From: Cryptomeria japonica
Lineage: Eukaryota > Streptophyta > Pinopsida > Cupressales > Cupressaceae
Reading direction: 5' to 3'
Length of the DNA: 64,000 bases
Assembly: GCF_030272615.1 (NCBI RefSeq)
Contig: NC_081415.1
Coordinates: 106,219,796 to 106,283,795 of the forward strand
Position 1 is the first letter of the stretch, and each line of letters starts with the position of its first letter. The position numbers and the translations under genes are program-made. The notes under the pieces were generated by a model. It made no database searches, was not told the origin of the DNA, and worked only from the letters and a program-made list of their open reading frames with translations. This document shows positions 10,810 to 22,644 of this stretch, piece by piece.

Positions 10810-12702
10810 ATGAAACAAGGAAATGCAGCCCGTAGGAGAACCCTAAAACTGACAAAATGTGCCCCAATTGTGATGCAGAGTCGACAGTATCCATTGATCA
10901 CATGGGAGAACCGACCTGACTGCTTCATGTTATGACATAGACTCAGGAGCACGGACAGAGATACATTAGTAGGACTTGGAATATGCTATATCACATTCAT
11001 GCCCAAGATTAGGGCAAACACAAGACTACTTAATGCATTGGCAGAGCGATGGCATTCGAAGACTTCCTCATTCCATCTGGCGACTGGAGAGGCGACTGTG
11101 ACACTAGAGGATGTATGGCATATCCTCCGCATTCCAATTCATGGGGAGATGATAGAGTATGACCCAGTGATAGGGAGAGATGCTTTGTGCAGATTATTTG
11201 AGTGCGACGCAGATGATCTGGACATCGTAGAGAGGGAGATTGGCTGGGAGACCATGGCATCAGAGTATGATCGACGATATGTGGTGATAGCAGTGGTGAT
11301 AGCATGTCTATTAGCAGGAGACAGACGAGGACATGGATTCCCTATTGGATGGGGAAGAGTGCTAGAGTGGATGGCAACAGAGGGGATGGTGTATGCATGG
11401 GGACCATGTGTACTAGCTATGCTATATTTTCAGCTGCATCAGATAGCATATCAAGGAGTGCAGACATTGAGCTATGGAGTCACATTGCTACAGGTATGGG
11501 CATTTGAGCACATATCCATATGTCGACCGATTGCAGAGAGACAGGTAGTACCACATCGACCATATGTGTACTACTATGGGGGAGCACTGAGACAAGGTCT
11601 ATTTGGATACATACTGTATTGGCGACATGAGCTAGACAGATTGAGAGAGTTCACATGGAGGCCATATCTTGATTGCCCTAGATGGTCAGATGATAATGAT
11701 GAGTTACCGTATTGTAGACAGGAGAGATACCTGATTGGGCGACCAGTGAATTGCCAGAGAGTGATTGAGATATACCTACCGGAGAGAGTCAGACGACAGT
11801 TTGGAGAGAGGTAGGATGTACCTAGAAGGACTGCACACTTTGCCTGATCTCACAGAGAGATGAGTCAGTGGGGGAGAATGATTCAACCACACATAGCCTA
11901 TGTCGATTTCACACAGCTACAACAAAGATAGTGGGATTGGAGATCAAATGTGGTGGACGCCGGGACAACAGAGGAGTATGAGCGATGGTTTGAACAATGA
12001 CGGCTAGTGCCATTGACAGATCCTGACATTCTAGTACCGAGGAGACAGGAGGACTTCCCACTCATAGGAGAGGAGGAGGGGGATGATGAGGATGAGGAGG
12101 ATGAGGGCGGTGCTGAGGATAGGGAAGAGGATGAATATGATGAGGGGGATGACGACTATGAACCAGATTCAGCTGATCAGGAGTCATTGCAGGATATACC
12201 TATAGAGCCGGAGACAACTAGCCTAGAGGAGATGCAGATGTGCAAGGCTACCATAGCAAGTCAGCATGATCACATTGCGACATTAGAGAGACAAAATTCC
12301 ATCTTGAGGATAGAGCATGAGCAATTTAGAGCAGAGATAGGCAGACTTACAGCAGCTCGAGATACAGCAATAGCTCAGGCACAGCGAGAAGAACAGAGAG
12401 TCACTGAGTATATTGGGTCGATTAGGGATGCCAGTGCATGGGAGATGGCATAGATGTTGGTAGAGACTGGAGAGGAGATACGCCATTGGCGGACACTATA
12501 TGAGAGTGCAGTTCCACTAGAGTAGAGAGCATTGTCATATTGGGCATGATCGAGGACAGAGAGCAGGGCACGCTCTCGGAGGTCAATGAGCAGCATTGGG
12601 GTGAGTGGACCTATGAGACCACCACAGCCAGGACCTTAGACAGGAGGGACATCATCCATGAGACATGTTAGGGATGAGGAGGACAGAGGGAGCACCCAGT
12701 GA
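10810..12702 (+). pseudogene. Antisense extra gene with plant mobile domain, acidic region and coiled coil
   Basis: One plus-strand frame runs from ATG at 10810 to TGA at 12700-12702 (about 630 codons). It is cut by nine stops (10933, 11812, 11845, 11929, 11998, 12451, 12523, 12547, 12637). All are TGA or TAG that a single C-to-T change from CGA or CAG would produce. The longest uninterrupted part, 10999-11814 (271 codons), reads LLNALAERWHSKTSSFHL, GEATVTLEDVWHILRIPI and QRVIEIYLPERVRRQFGER. This fits the plant mobile domain of the MAIN/MAIL1 type (pattern ALVERWRPETHTFHL..GE.T.TL.DV..LLGLPI). After it come a Glu/Asp-rich stretch (about 12075-12170) and a predicted coiled coil (about 12230-12420). 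Tat-lineage elements are known to carry extra open frames here, sometimes antisense. It may have come from a host PMD gene, or host PMD genes from such elements. Function in the element is unknown. Confidence 0.8.
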
Positions 12703-13785
12703 TAAAGGCACGTGCTCCATATGACAGAGGCATATGTAGTTTGACATTATGTAGTGTGATATTATATAGTCAGCTTGCGGGCCATACTTAGGACAGACAG
12801 TCCAATTTTGTAATTTGATATTATGTGGATATATGATATGATATGCATTGATATGATGGGATGCAATGTGTTATGACGTATGTTTATTTTCCATGTATGG
12901 ATGGCTTATGTATTATTTATTGTGGAACATGTATGGATATATATTTTTTTATGTGTTTTTGATGCATTTATAATATGAAATGGATAAAATGCTTGATGTG
13001 ATGCTTGATATAATGTTTGATATAATGCAAATGTACTAACTAATGAATGCAGGATGCAGCATATGTGTTTGGGAAAATCGGAGCACTAGACCGAACTAAC
13101 TTATCCAAACTGACGGAAGAAATGTTAGTAAGAAGAAATGAGACAAAGGACAGTTAGAGACGATGAAAAAAACTTTCTTTCAGTAATGCACTTTGTAGGT
13201 GAGAACCTTTATTTTAATGTAGCAAAATGGATGTGTAGCATCATGGCATTGAAGGCTAGAGCTGAAATGCAACCCTTTTTGCAAAAGACAGACACATCAC
13301 AAACAAATAGCAATCACAACAATAAAGAAAGGGACCATGAACCATCCCGATCACTCTAAATCACTCAGTGACATCATCAAGCAACATAGGAACATGATCG
13401 AAGATAAATCAATAAATGATAAGACTCACTAATTCCAACAAGTCAAACAAACATCTTGATCTTCATTGTCAAAAGTTGAAAGTGTTGATAGGACGATCAT
13501 GCTGTCTGGTTTCAGGACATGCGGTACCCCGTCTAAGACAAGACACAGTCTGGTTTCGAGTATACCACACCCTATATAAGACTCATGATAATGTGCCAAG
13601 GACGAATGATATTGATGTTGATTGATTGATATGACAAATTTGATCAGTTTGCATGTCTGGTTTGATTGAAAAGGTCATCTGTTAACGCATGATCTCATTA
13701 AAGCACAATTTTTGATTAATTGTCGTTAGATGTATGCTCAGCGATCTGTCTATGCACAAAGGGATCATTTATTGCAAAATGCTTG
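12703..13785. other. Spacer inside gypsy element, no gene seen
   Basis: TG-rich, ATG-rich sequence (many TATGATATGATATG-like runs near 12780-13030) followed by ordinary AT-rich DNA. The small open frames at 13138 and 13416 resemble no protein. Confidence 0.5.
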
Positions 13786-14003
13786 CTTTTGGATTTGGAG
13801 TTTCTTCAGGACATTAGTTGATTTTTTTTTGGAATTTTTTTAGGACATTATTTGATTTTTTTTGGATTTTTTTCAGGACATTATTTGATTTTTTTGGATT
13901 TTTTCAAGACATTATTTGACTTTTTTGGATTATTTCAGGACATTTTTCAATTTTTTTTGGATTATTTCAGGACATTTTTCAATTTTTTTGGATTATTTCA
14001 GTG
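13786..14003. repeat. Tandem array, about 31-bp T-rich unit, seven copies
   Basis: Units of the form TTTTTTGGATTTTTTCAGGACATTATTTGA, with variants GGATTATTTCAGGACATTTTTCAA in the last three, repeat head to tail. The array lies between the antisense gene and the end of pol. It is followed by a T-rich stretch to about 14390 without a gene. Confidence 0.8.
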
Positions 14004-14393
14004 ATTGATCATGACAAGGGGAATGCACCCAATGCACATCTGAAAAACATATATAGAGACCAAGACCAAAAAGTATGCACAAGAAATCGGAGTATGCAAG
14101 ACAATGATGTTGACCAATCACAGGCCTGGAACAACACATTGGGTCAGGACATGATAAACTTGCAGAGAGAAAGCATAGCTAGAGGTCATGATAGATGACA
14201 GAGCAATGATCATTTTTACACATGGCGCCTGTTTGCCAGGTTTTCACCATGGTACTTTCCCAAAGCGCCTATTTGCTAGGTTTTCACTAGAGGGCGAATC
14301 ATTTTTCTTTACTTTTTTTTGTTCTTTTTCCTTTGTTTTTCACTTTTTTTTGTATTTTTTTAATTTTTTTATTTTTTTTGTATTTTTTTAGGA

Positions 14394-15590
14394 TCATACT
14401 TGAAGAAGTGCTGATAGAAAATTATGCCCAGTATTTGTGAAGGTGCATGCTATTGATAGGATCGGACAAAGGTTCACCTTCTGGGTGGCAAGCTGATATG
14501 CCCCAGAGCCATATGTTGCAGTCACTATGAAAGGCCCAACCCAATTAGGTTCAAACTTGCCTTTGATGATGTCAGTAAATTGTGCATTCTTGGGGTTTGC
14601 CTTTAAAACTAAATCTCCCACTTTGAAGTGTCACCCTTTGACCTTCTTATTATAAGAGAAACGGAGACAGTTTTGATATGCTTGCAAATGTGTCAGGGCT
14701 GTCTGACGTTTCTCATCTAACATCTCAAGCTGATGCAATCGAGAGACTCTGTGTGTTTCATCATCAATCAAATGTTGCAAGGAAACATGCAAAGAAGGAA
14801 TCTCCACTTCCAAGGGTAAAATGACTTCCGCACCATACACCAAGGAATAAGGTGTTGCCCCAGTAGGTGTGCGGATAGAAGTGTGATAAGCCCATAGTGC
14901 TAGATTCAACTATACATGCCAATCTCGACCAACGTCATTGACAACCTTTTTCAGGATCTTGATAATGGTTTTATTTGATGCTTTGGCTTGACCATTACCC
15001 TGTGGATAATATGGACTAGAGAAACGGTGTTGGATATGAAACTTTTCACAGAGTTCCTTGACATCTTTATTCTTGAAGGGATGACCATTATCTGTGACTA
15101 TGGCAAGGGGAACCCCATACTAGCATATGATATAATTCAATAGGAATTTTGAAATTTGCACACCAGTGATATAGGTCATGGGGATAGCCTCAATCCATTT
15201 TGTAAAATACTCTGTGGCTGTAATGATAAACTTGTGTCCATTTGCAAATGTTAGGTGAATCTTGCCAATAAGATCCAATCCCCATTGAGAAAAAGGCCAC
15301 GAAGATATGACAGAATGAAGCTCTTGGGCTGGTGCATGAATGTAATTTCCATGGATCTGGCATTTGTAGCACTTCTTAACAAAATCGTGAACATCTTTTT
15401 CCAGAGTGGGCCAATAATACCTAGCACGAATCAACTTTTTGGCTAAGCTCAGACCATTGAAATGGATCCCACATATACCATCTTGAACCTCATGTAAAGC
15501 CATTTGTGCTTCATCAGAATCCAAACACCTAAGGAGGGTATGGTCAAAGGAACGACAGTAAAGGGTGTCGGCAATGATGACATATTTGGT
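14394..15590 (-). pseudogene. Gypsy integrase and C-terminal tail
   Basis: Minus-strand reading gives the zinc-binding part (HFNGLSLAKKLIRARYYWP, then CYKC about 15360-15380), the first catalytic Asp in WGLDLIGK (about 15275), the second in IVTDNGHPF (about 15090), then YYPQGNGQAKASNK (about 15000). Next come WAYHTSIRTPTGATPYSLVYG (frame broken just before) and the tail HFKVGDLVLKAN. Related integrases have Glu where this copy has Lys in NGQAK, a G-to-A change that removes the third catalytic residue. In-frame stops at about 15117, 14910 and 14628 also break it. Integrase would insert the DNA copy into the genome. Confidence 0.9.
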
Positions 15591-15596
15591 CGTCTG

Positions 15597-16205
15597 TCAG
15601 ATGAAGGCTCGGTGTTGGTTAGCGGAAAGGTTAGGTGGTAAGGTTTGGGATTTCAAATATTGATATACATCATTGTACCACGAGGAGTTAGGACCAACAA
15701 GAATGCACATCACATCTGCTGTTGGAATGTCAAAAGAAGGGACAAGCAACTGTTCGACAAAAAATTCACATTTGTCCATATTGTGGGGCATATTTAACAT
15801 GGAAGCAATCGTAGCCATCACATATGCCGACTTGTTTTGCATTCTTGGAACTTGACAGAAATGGATAGCCGTGAATTTTGTCTTGAAGAAATCTACCATA
15901 TGCTTGTAGGGAATAAGCTTTTCATCTTTTGTTTTGTAGTCATCATTCACTTGTCGGATGACTAACTGAGAATCTCCATAGACTTGTAAATGTGTGATGT
16001 TCCAGTGGACCGCTACTCGGAGTCCTGTGACCAAAGCTTTGTACTGTGCAATGTTATTGGTACAATGAAAAGTTATTCTGTAGGACTTAGGGATAGCATC
16101 ACCTTGAGGGGTGAAAAACAATATGCCTACTCCGGATCTGAACTTGGTATGGGACCCATCAAAGTATAAATTCATTAGAAGATGTAAGAGCAAAGACTGA
16201 TTCAT
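15597..16205 (-). pseudogene. Second (archaeal-type) RNase H domain of gypsy pol
   Basis: About 200 codons read NLYFDGSHTKFRSGVGI, IAQYKALVTGLRVA and VYGDSQLVIRQVNDDY, with the three acidic residues (D, E-like position, D) arranged as in archaeal/plant-type RNase H. A last conserved Asp seems to be Tyr (NKSAYVMATIAS). It follows the ordinary RT-linked RNase H. This dual arrangement marks the Tat lineage of plant gypsy elements. It is in a different frame from the upstream part of pol: the shift lies between 16159 and 16205. The next stop is at 15597, after QHRAFI. Confidence 0.85.
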
Positions 16206-17570
16206 CTAGAAAATCGGTCAACATGGGATGATCATCATAAATAGGAGCCTCTACAAGTTGATCCGCTATGACTTGTCCTTTTATTTCCTTTCGCTCCATG
16301 TACTCAATATCAAATTCACTGAGGATCATAACCCACTTTGCCAGGTGACCCGTCAAAGCTGCTCTGCTAAGCAAGTATTTCAAAGGATCAATTTTTGCAA
16401 CCAGCAATGTTTGGTGATTTAACATATAGTGTCGGAGTTTCTGTGTTGCAAAGACCACTGCTAAGCATGCCCGTTCAATAGTTGAATAATTCAACTCATA
16501 GCCTACTAGTGTCCGGTTGATATAATAAATATCTTGCTCTTTGCCATTCTCATCCTGTTGGGCCAAGAGAACTCCTAGTGCCATTTCAGTTGCAGAAATA
16601 TACAATATAAATGGCTTTTCTTCTATAGGCGGCATTAGAATAGGTGGCAACAGCAAATAGTCCTTAAGAGCTTGAAATGCCGATTGACATTGCTCAGTCC
16701 ATTTAAAAGCGACTCCTTTATGCAATAAATGCTAGAATGGATGACATTTGTCTACCAATTGAGCTATAAACCGGCGGATTGATTGCAGTTTTCCTTGCAG
16801 ACTTCTTAGTTGACGGAGATTAGAAGGCGGAGGCATATCCATTATTGCTTTAACCTTGGCCGGGTCGACTTTGATGCCTCGATGAGAAACAATGTACCCT
16901 AGTAATTTGTCAGCTGTGACACCAAAGACACACTTCTTTGGATTGAGTCTAAGCTTGTAAGTTTCCATTCGGTCAAAGATTGGGCCCAGGATGGCTAGAT
17001 GACTATCTCTTGTGACAAATTTGCATAATAAGTCATCAACATAGTCCTCCATCAAAGTATGCATGAAATCATGGAAAATTGTCGTCATCGCTCTTTGATA
17101 TGTTGCTCCTACATTTTTAAGACCAAAGGGCATCACATTTCAGGAGTAAGTACCCCAAGCACATGTGAATGTAGTCTTATGTTGACCTTCAGGAGCAATG
17201 CGAATTTGGTTATAGCCAGAGAAACCATCCATCAATGAGAGCATCTCATATCCAGCCGTCATGTCAACTATGATGTCTATATTTGGCAGTGGAAAGTCAT
17301 CTTTAGGGCATGCTTTATTGAGATCCCTAAAATTGGTACAGATTCTGATGCCCCCAGTTACTTTGCTAACTGGTACCAAATTTGAAATCCAGTCTGCATA
17401 ATCAATGGGTCTGATAAAGCCCACATCTAGTAATTTTTTCAGTTCTACCTTGACCAAAAGAGCCACCTGGGGATGCATCTTTCTAAGTTTTTGTTTGACA
17501 GGCTTGGCATCTGCTTTTAATGGCAAGTGATGAAGGACTAATTCTAGATCTAGGATAGGCATATCCGCAT
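16159..17570 (-). pseudogene. Gypsy reverse transcriptase and RNase H
   Basis: Minus-strand reading shows RT motifs in order: KLLDVGFIRPIDYADWISN, GGIRICTNFRDLNKACPKD, LMDGFSGYNQIRIAPE, MPFGLKNVGATYQRAM and the catalytic EDYVDDLL (about 17030-17047). It continues into KRQL-type linker LRQLRSLQGKLQ and the RNase H part FILYISATEMALGVLLAQQ and WVMILSEFDIEYMERK. The YVDD core is intact. Stops at 17140 (a Trp position, TGG to TGA) and 16732 (a Gln position) break the frame. It is part of one long gag-pol frame together with the protease and gag upstream. Confidence 0.92.
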
Positions 17571-18504
17571 AGGACCATGCAAAGCTGATCTTCTTCTCAA
17601 GAAAGAAATTGACAAAATCTATCTTTTCTTGTTTTGATAGAGAAGCAGCAAAATGAATGACCTTAGGGTTGTCAGGTGTACCCAAATTTATCTCTTCGGT
17701 CATTTCCACAAGCAATTTTGATTTATCCTGACTTGATAGGGGTATGTCCACTCTTCCACCTTTGGGCACCTCAGAGAGGTTTTTACCCGTAGGTATGTCT
17801 TTTATTTTTATTTTTTCATGATCAGAGAGTGCCTTACGGTTTTCACTCAAAGATCTATTCTTTTGATTTTTTACTTTTTCTTTCCTTTTTTCATTTTGAT
17901 GACTGGAAGATGGAGTTGACTCCCCAAAATATGCTATGGAATCTAGATCAATAGCAAATCCTACCTTATGATCACCTTGTGGTATGCCTTCCCGTAGTCC
18001 AAGGAATTCTGCAATTGCTTCATCATTTTGAAAACAATCCAATGTGAGTGGTTCTTGTTGGTCATGTTGGATAAGCTGGGGATAAACAAGGGGCATGTCA
18101 TCATCGGTTTTAAGGAGAGAGAGGACTGAGATGGTAAAGATGTAAACATCCATGGTATCACTGTCTGAACTACTCATATCTGATTCAGAGCTTGGGTCCC
18201 AGAATGACTCTATCCAAGCATTAGGACATGTTTTAGGAGGGGGAGTTATTTCATGTTTGTCTTCCATAGGCAAATCATCAGGGTCAAGGAAAACATTGTC
18301 AAGGGCATAGGAGCTAGAAGAAAAAGAACTCCACTCCCATTCATTGGAATCAGTTTCGGGTCGGGTATCCTCAGGTGTTATTTCATCATCAGAGTCACAC
18401 CCCTTTCCACGTGTGGTCACTTTGGTTGATGAGGATCCAATTTGCAATGGTACAAAACCTAACCCTAAAGTTGGAGGTTGCATCTCAGGTATAATAGGTT
18501 CTAG
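17571..18504 (-). pseudogene. Gypsy pol linker between protease and RT, acidic/Ser-rich
   Basis: This is the N-terminal half of the uninterrupted 447-codon frame 17140-18483. It is rich in Asp, Glu and Ser (for example DPSSESDMSSSDSDTMDV) and then Lys-rich (KEKVKNQKNRSLSENRK). It ends in the short block leading to RT (FFLEKKISFAWSYADMPIL). No domain is recognised. Such spacer regions are usual between protease and RT in this lineage. Confidence 0.7.
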
Positions 18505-18565
18505 CCTTCCATTCTTGTTCGGGCCTAAGCCACTGCAACCATCATATCCTTTCTTCTACAACATA
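18505..18565 (-). other. G-patch-like motif in gag-pol
   Basis: Directly after the protease the minus-strand frame reads RYGKGFTML, a stop, then KKGYDGCSGLGPNKNG. The spacing of Gly and aromatic residues (G-x-G-F-x-x-L-x-K-x-G-Y-x-G-x-x-G-L-G) is that of a G-patch, a short glycine-rich nucleic-acid or helicase-binding motif. Retroviral and retrotransposon proteases with a C-terminal G-patch are known in some groups. The stop at 18556 interrupts it here. Confidence 0.6.
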
Positions 18566-19518
18566 GTAAATCCTTTGCCATACCGTTCCACCGGCAACTT
18601 GACAGGTGGGGTCTCAGTTGGATCTTTATAAAGCCAACCTATGACATCATCATCTAAAGTTTCTTTGTCAAGTTCACCCCATCTTGTAAATGTAGTGGAA
18701 GGCTGATATTGAATAACTACCTTGGGTTCCTTTTGCAACAAATGTGGTTTGCCATATGATTTTGGAGATGTTGGTGAATTCCCGATGAGGAATGTTTGAT
18801 CCATTGAATATTCTCTGCATCCTTGGTCTTGTATCTTCAATTTTCCTTTGACAACATCTAACAATTCTTTAGGATCCACATAACTATGTGAGTGGGCCTC
18901 TCTATTGACTGGGACTTGCTGCTGAGGGGAATCCTTTAGAGTAGCACAAAATTGAAAGGGATTAGGATCTCCTAGAATTTTTATCTCAGTTCCATTGTAA
19001 GGATATTTTAAACATTGATGATAGGTGGATGGAACTGATTTCATTGCATGGATCAATGGACAGCCAAGAATCATATTATAAGGGAGATCGAGGTCTAAGA
19101 CCTGCAAGAAAGTGTTTTCTGTCACTGGACCGACTCTGATAGGCAATGTAATTATCCCTTTAGATGGGCGCTCAGCATCATCATATGCTTTGATTGTTAT
19201 CCTTCTAGAAGCATGAATGTCATTTTCTGTATAACCAAGGCCAATGACCACTCTCAAGGTACAAATATTAAGACCTGCTCCGCCATCTATCAAGACTCGT
19301 CGGATTTTGCAATTATGGACAAAGACTTCAAGATGTAAAGGATCATTATGAGGGAGCTTATCAGGTGAAATATCATTATCAGAAAATGCAATATTTTGGG
19401 AAATAGCTAGATGTCCAATTCGGGCTTGAAACTGGTCAACATCAATGTCTGTGGGGATAGTGGACTCAATTAAAGCTTTATCCAAGACTACGCGATGGAT
19501 GGGAGACATTTTCAACAA
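18566..19518 (-). pseudogene. Gypsy aspartic protease region
   Basis: The frame contains RRVLIDGGAGLNICTLRVV with the catalytic Asp at about 19285-19287 in a D-G-G-A setting. A flap-like region and VLDLDLPYNMILGCPLIHAM (about 19035-19110) follow, equivalent to the conserved ILGR/ILGCP helix of retroelement proteases. It would cut the gag-pol polyprotein. The catalytic residue is kept. The same frame continues from gag (stop at 19573) and into the G-patch-like motif. Confidence 0.85.
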
Positions 19519-19572
19519 CTCAAGGATTGATATTTGTGCAGTTGTCTTTCCTAGATGATTTAGGAGATTATA

Positions 19573-22500
19573 CTAGCTCACAGGAGTTGATTTGGGAGGA
19601 ACTGCAAGAGCTCCTTTCAGGACTATTTTGGATCGACGAGTGGTGATTGTGCAAGAAGGATCTTGTCCCTTTATTCTTAGGGTGGAAACATACTCATTTG
19701 ACACGTGAAAACAATTGATGACATTATTATAACCAGTATTTGCACAATTTGTTGTTTGGGTAGAGTTTGAAGAAGACGCTTTTCCCTTGTCATGATCAAG
19801 CAAAGGAGTTTTGAAAATTGTATGATCAGTGTTAGAGGTCGCGTTGGGCGGATCTACCTCAATTACTCCTTTCTCTAACAAGTTTTCAATCATATGTTTC
19901 AATTGAAAACATGACGCAGTTTTATGTCCTTTTGACCGATGGTACTCACAATATGCATTATCATTCCACCAATGCGGCTTTACCACTGGTTCTGCCTTGA
20001 TATCTGGTAACTTGATAAATTTGGCTTGTATTAATTGTTTCATTACTGACTCAATAGGCTCTCCCAATGGCGTAAATTGTCGAGGAGGCCCATCCCTTGA
20101 TCGAAAAGGTCTTCGTTGCTGGTTTTGTTGCTGACCTTGTTGTTGATTATATTGTTGAGGATGTTGTTGGTATTGCGGCTGTTGAGTAACATTGCTCGCT
20201 GGTGTTTGATTTTGTTCCATAGTTGACATATTAGGAGCACTCAATTTTTTTATTGTGAATGGGGGTTGATTTGCATTCACCACTCTTGCGTCAACAACTC
20301 CATCATTAGTGACATTCTTGTTTTTGTACCAAAATCTATTTCGGTCCCCAGAATTGTTTGTGTTGTCATTGTCTTTGTTGAGTTTAATGATTCCTTTAGC
20401 TACAAGGGTAGTTTCAATGTTCATCCCTTTCTTAATGAGTTTCTCAATAGTACTAGGACTTTTCAATTTGAGTTCATACATCATTTCTAGGACCAAATTT
20501 TGGATAAACAAATTCACTTATTGTTCTTCAGGTATATCTAAGGAAGAATGACTATACAAGCTTCGCCATCATTGTAAGAAAGTCACTAATGGTTCACCTT
20601 GCTTTTGCTTGGTGTTGCATAAATCTGACATGGTCATGTCATTGTCGATGTTGAATGCGAAGTGAGATATAAAATTTTGAGCCAATTTCGACCAAGTCTT
20701 TATATTTCCTGGTAGATGCGAATACCAATCCATGGCTTGTCCTGTGAGACTTCATGCAAATAAGTGCATTAAATATGTTTCCTCATAACTCACCTCAGTA
20801 CATGCTATGAAAAATGCTCGAATTTGATCTTTTGGATTACCATTCCCTTTATATTTCTCAAAATTAGGTGCCTCAAAATGCTTAGGGAATGGAGGCATGT
20901 ATAAGCTCTTGTCAAATGGATTAGGACATAAATCTTGATCTGTGTACAGCTTCTTTGTTCCTTTGGTTTCCAATGCATCAACTTGTCATTGCAACTTCTC
21001 AAGCTGTTGCGCAATTGTGTTAGATTTTGGAGGTCCATCATTAATCCTGGTGGGTACTCTTTGACAATACATCATGTTTCCGATTGGTTGTTGATGCTCT
21101 AAAATTGCCATCTTTGGTGTCTTCGGCATATAATGTTCTTGGTACACCTCTTGTTGTTGTGGTTGTGTCATGCCTTGATATTGACCTTGTTGTTGTGCTT
21201 CTTGTGGTGGCATCATCGTATGTAGTCTAGGTTGATATTGCAATTGAGGGTGTTGTTGATATTGCACAGGCGTCAATTGCAGTTGTGAAGTATGATAGCT
21301 TGTTTGTCTTGGCACATATTGAGGCACATGTTGTTGTTGGTGCTGATGAATTAGAATTTACTGACTTTGTGCCAATTGTTGTCGCGGTGGAAATCCCATC
21401 ATTTGCAAAAAACTTTGTTTGGGTGGTTTTTGTTGTTTCTCCTTAAGATGGGGTATGGCACTTGCATTAACTTGTTGTGTTGTTTGTCCAATCCATTGTG
21501 GTGGTTGCAAGTTTGCATTAACTTGTAATGGGGTAGAAGGCACTGCAACTTGTTGTCGAATGCAGTATTATTGTTTTTGTACATTGTTTGTTTGCACATT
21601 CAATTGTAGCTTGTGTGTATTACTCAATTGTTGCAACATTTGTTGTTGGTGCAAACCACTATCTGTAGCTCTTTGTGTCGCCATTATCGAAGGATCTGTC
21701 ACAATAGTTTGCATGACAAGTACTTGAGTGTTTGGCAAGTATATTGAACTTAGCGGGACATAAGAACTTTGTTGCATTGTGGAATTGTTTTGCACATTGG
21801 TGAGATCAGGCATTCCAGTCGTGAAGCTTTCTTGCATCTTAGATTTTGATCTAGTTTTATGCATGTGAGGAACCACTTCTTGTTGAAGGATAGCTGTCAA
21901 TATTTGTGTGGTCTTCATTTGATCTCGTGTTACAGGTGTTGTGTTAAATAATGGATTATTTATTATATCAAATGGTGACTTTTGAGGAATAGTCACTGTC
22001 AATGCCTTTGAGGCACGTTTACTCATCAAGGTAGGTTGAGTTTCTTGTTGCACATGTTCTTCATTTGGATGCGAAGAGAAACTTAACAACTCATCACCTT
22101 GTTGTTTTTGCACATTGATTTGCTCACTTGAGGAGGTCACATTACTCATCATGTCAAGATATTTTTGTGGGAACATCTTAAAGACCTTGTTCAAGAATTT
22201 ATCCATCTTTTTTGTCAACTTTGGATCTTGAAGGAACATATCAACACCATCAGAAGCATCGAAATCTGATGAAGAATCTGGTAAAATGTTTTGATTTGTT
22301 TCTTGTTGAATGCCTTGATCTGTACCAAATCCTTGTGAAAGAGTTTGTTCCTCATGTAATGTTTGAATTCCATGTTGCAAGTTTGATTGATTCCAATCGA
22401 AAGGTGCATTTCCTCTTGGAGTTGGTGGAACACTCCCATGTCCTGGTTTCATGGGTACAAGCACTGGTTCATATAATGGAGGTGGTCCAAGTTGAACCAT

Positions 22501-22644
22501 TCCATATGGTGGTAATGATGTGTTTGACAAAGCTTCAATTTGTACTGTTTGACTAGTTTGAAACTATGAATTTGATATGTTGTCAATGGGTTGATACGTT
22601 GGTTCGCCCATCTTCTTAGATTTTGACTTTGTTTCAATAGGCAT
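19573..22644 (-). pseudogene. Gypsy gag (Gln-rich N-terminus, capsid, zinc knuckle)
   Basis: The frame opens at ATG 22644 (MPIETKSKSKKMGEPTYQP) and stays in one frame to 19573 with stops near 22562, 21568, 21358, 20986, 20752, 20565 and 20518. The first 700 codons are rich in Gln and Pro. At about 20970-20520 the capsid-type Retrotrans_gag signature is readable (FEKYKGNGNPKDQIRAFF, WYSHLPGNIKTWSKLAQNF, EPLVTF). The zinc knuckle CEYHRSKGHKTASC lies at 19909-19950. Gag forms the particle that packages element RNA. All stops are one transition away from Gln, Arg or Trp codons. Confidence 0.9.

Noticed and set aside
11030-11305. Minus-strand frame opposite the PMD gene
   Set aside because: It is a shadow of the plus-strand PMD frame, which has a family match.
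14188-14391. Phe-rich 67-codon frame
   Set aside because: It translates a poly-T tract inside the gypsy element.
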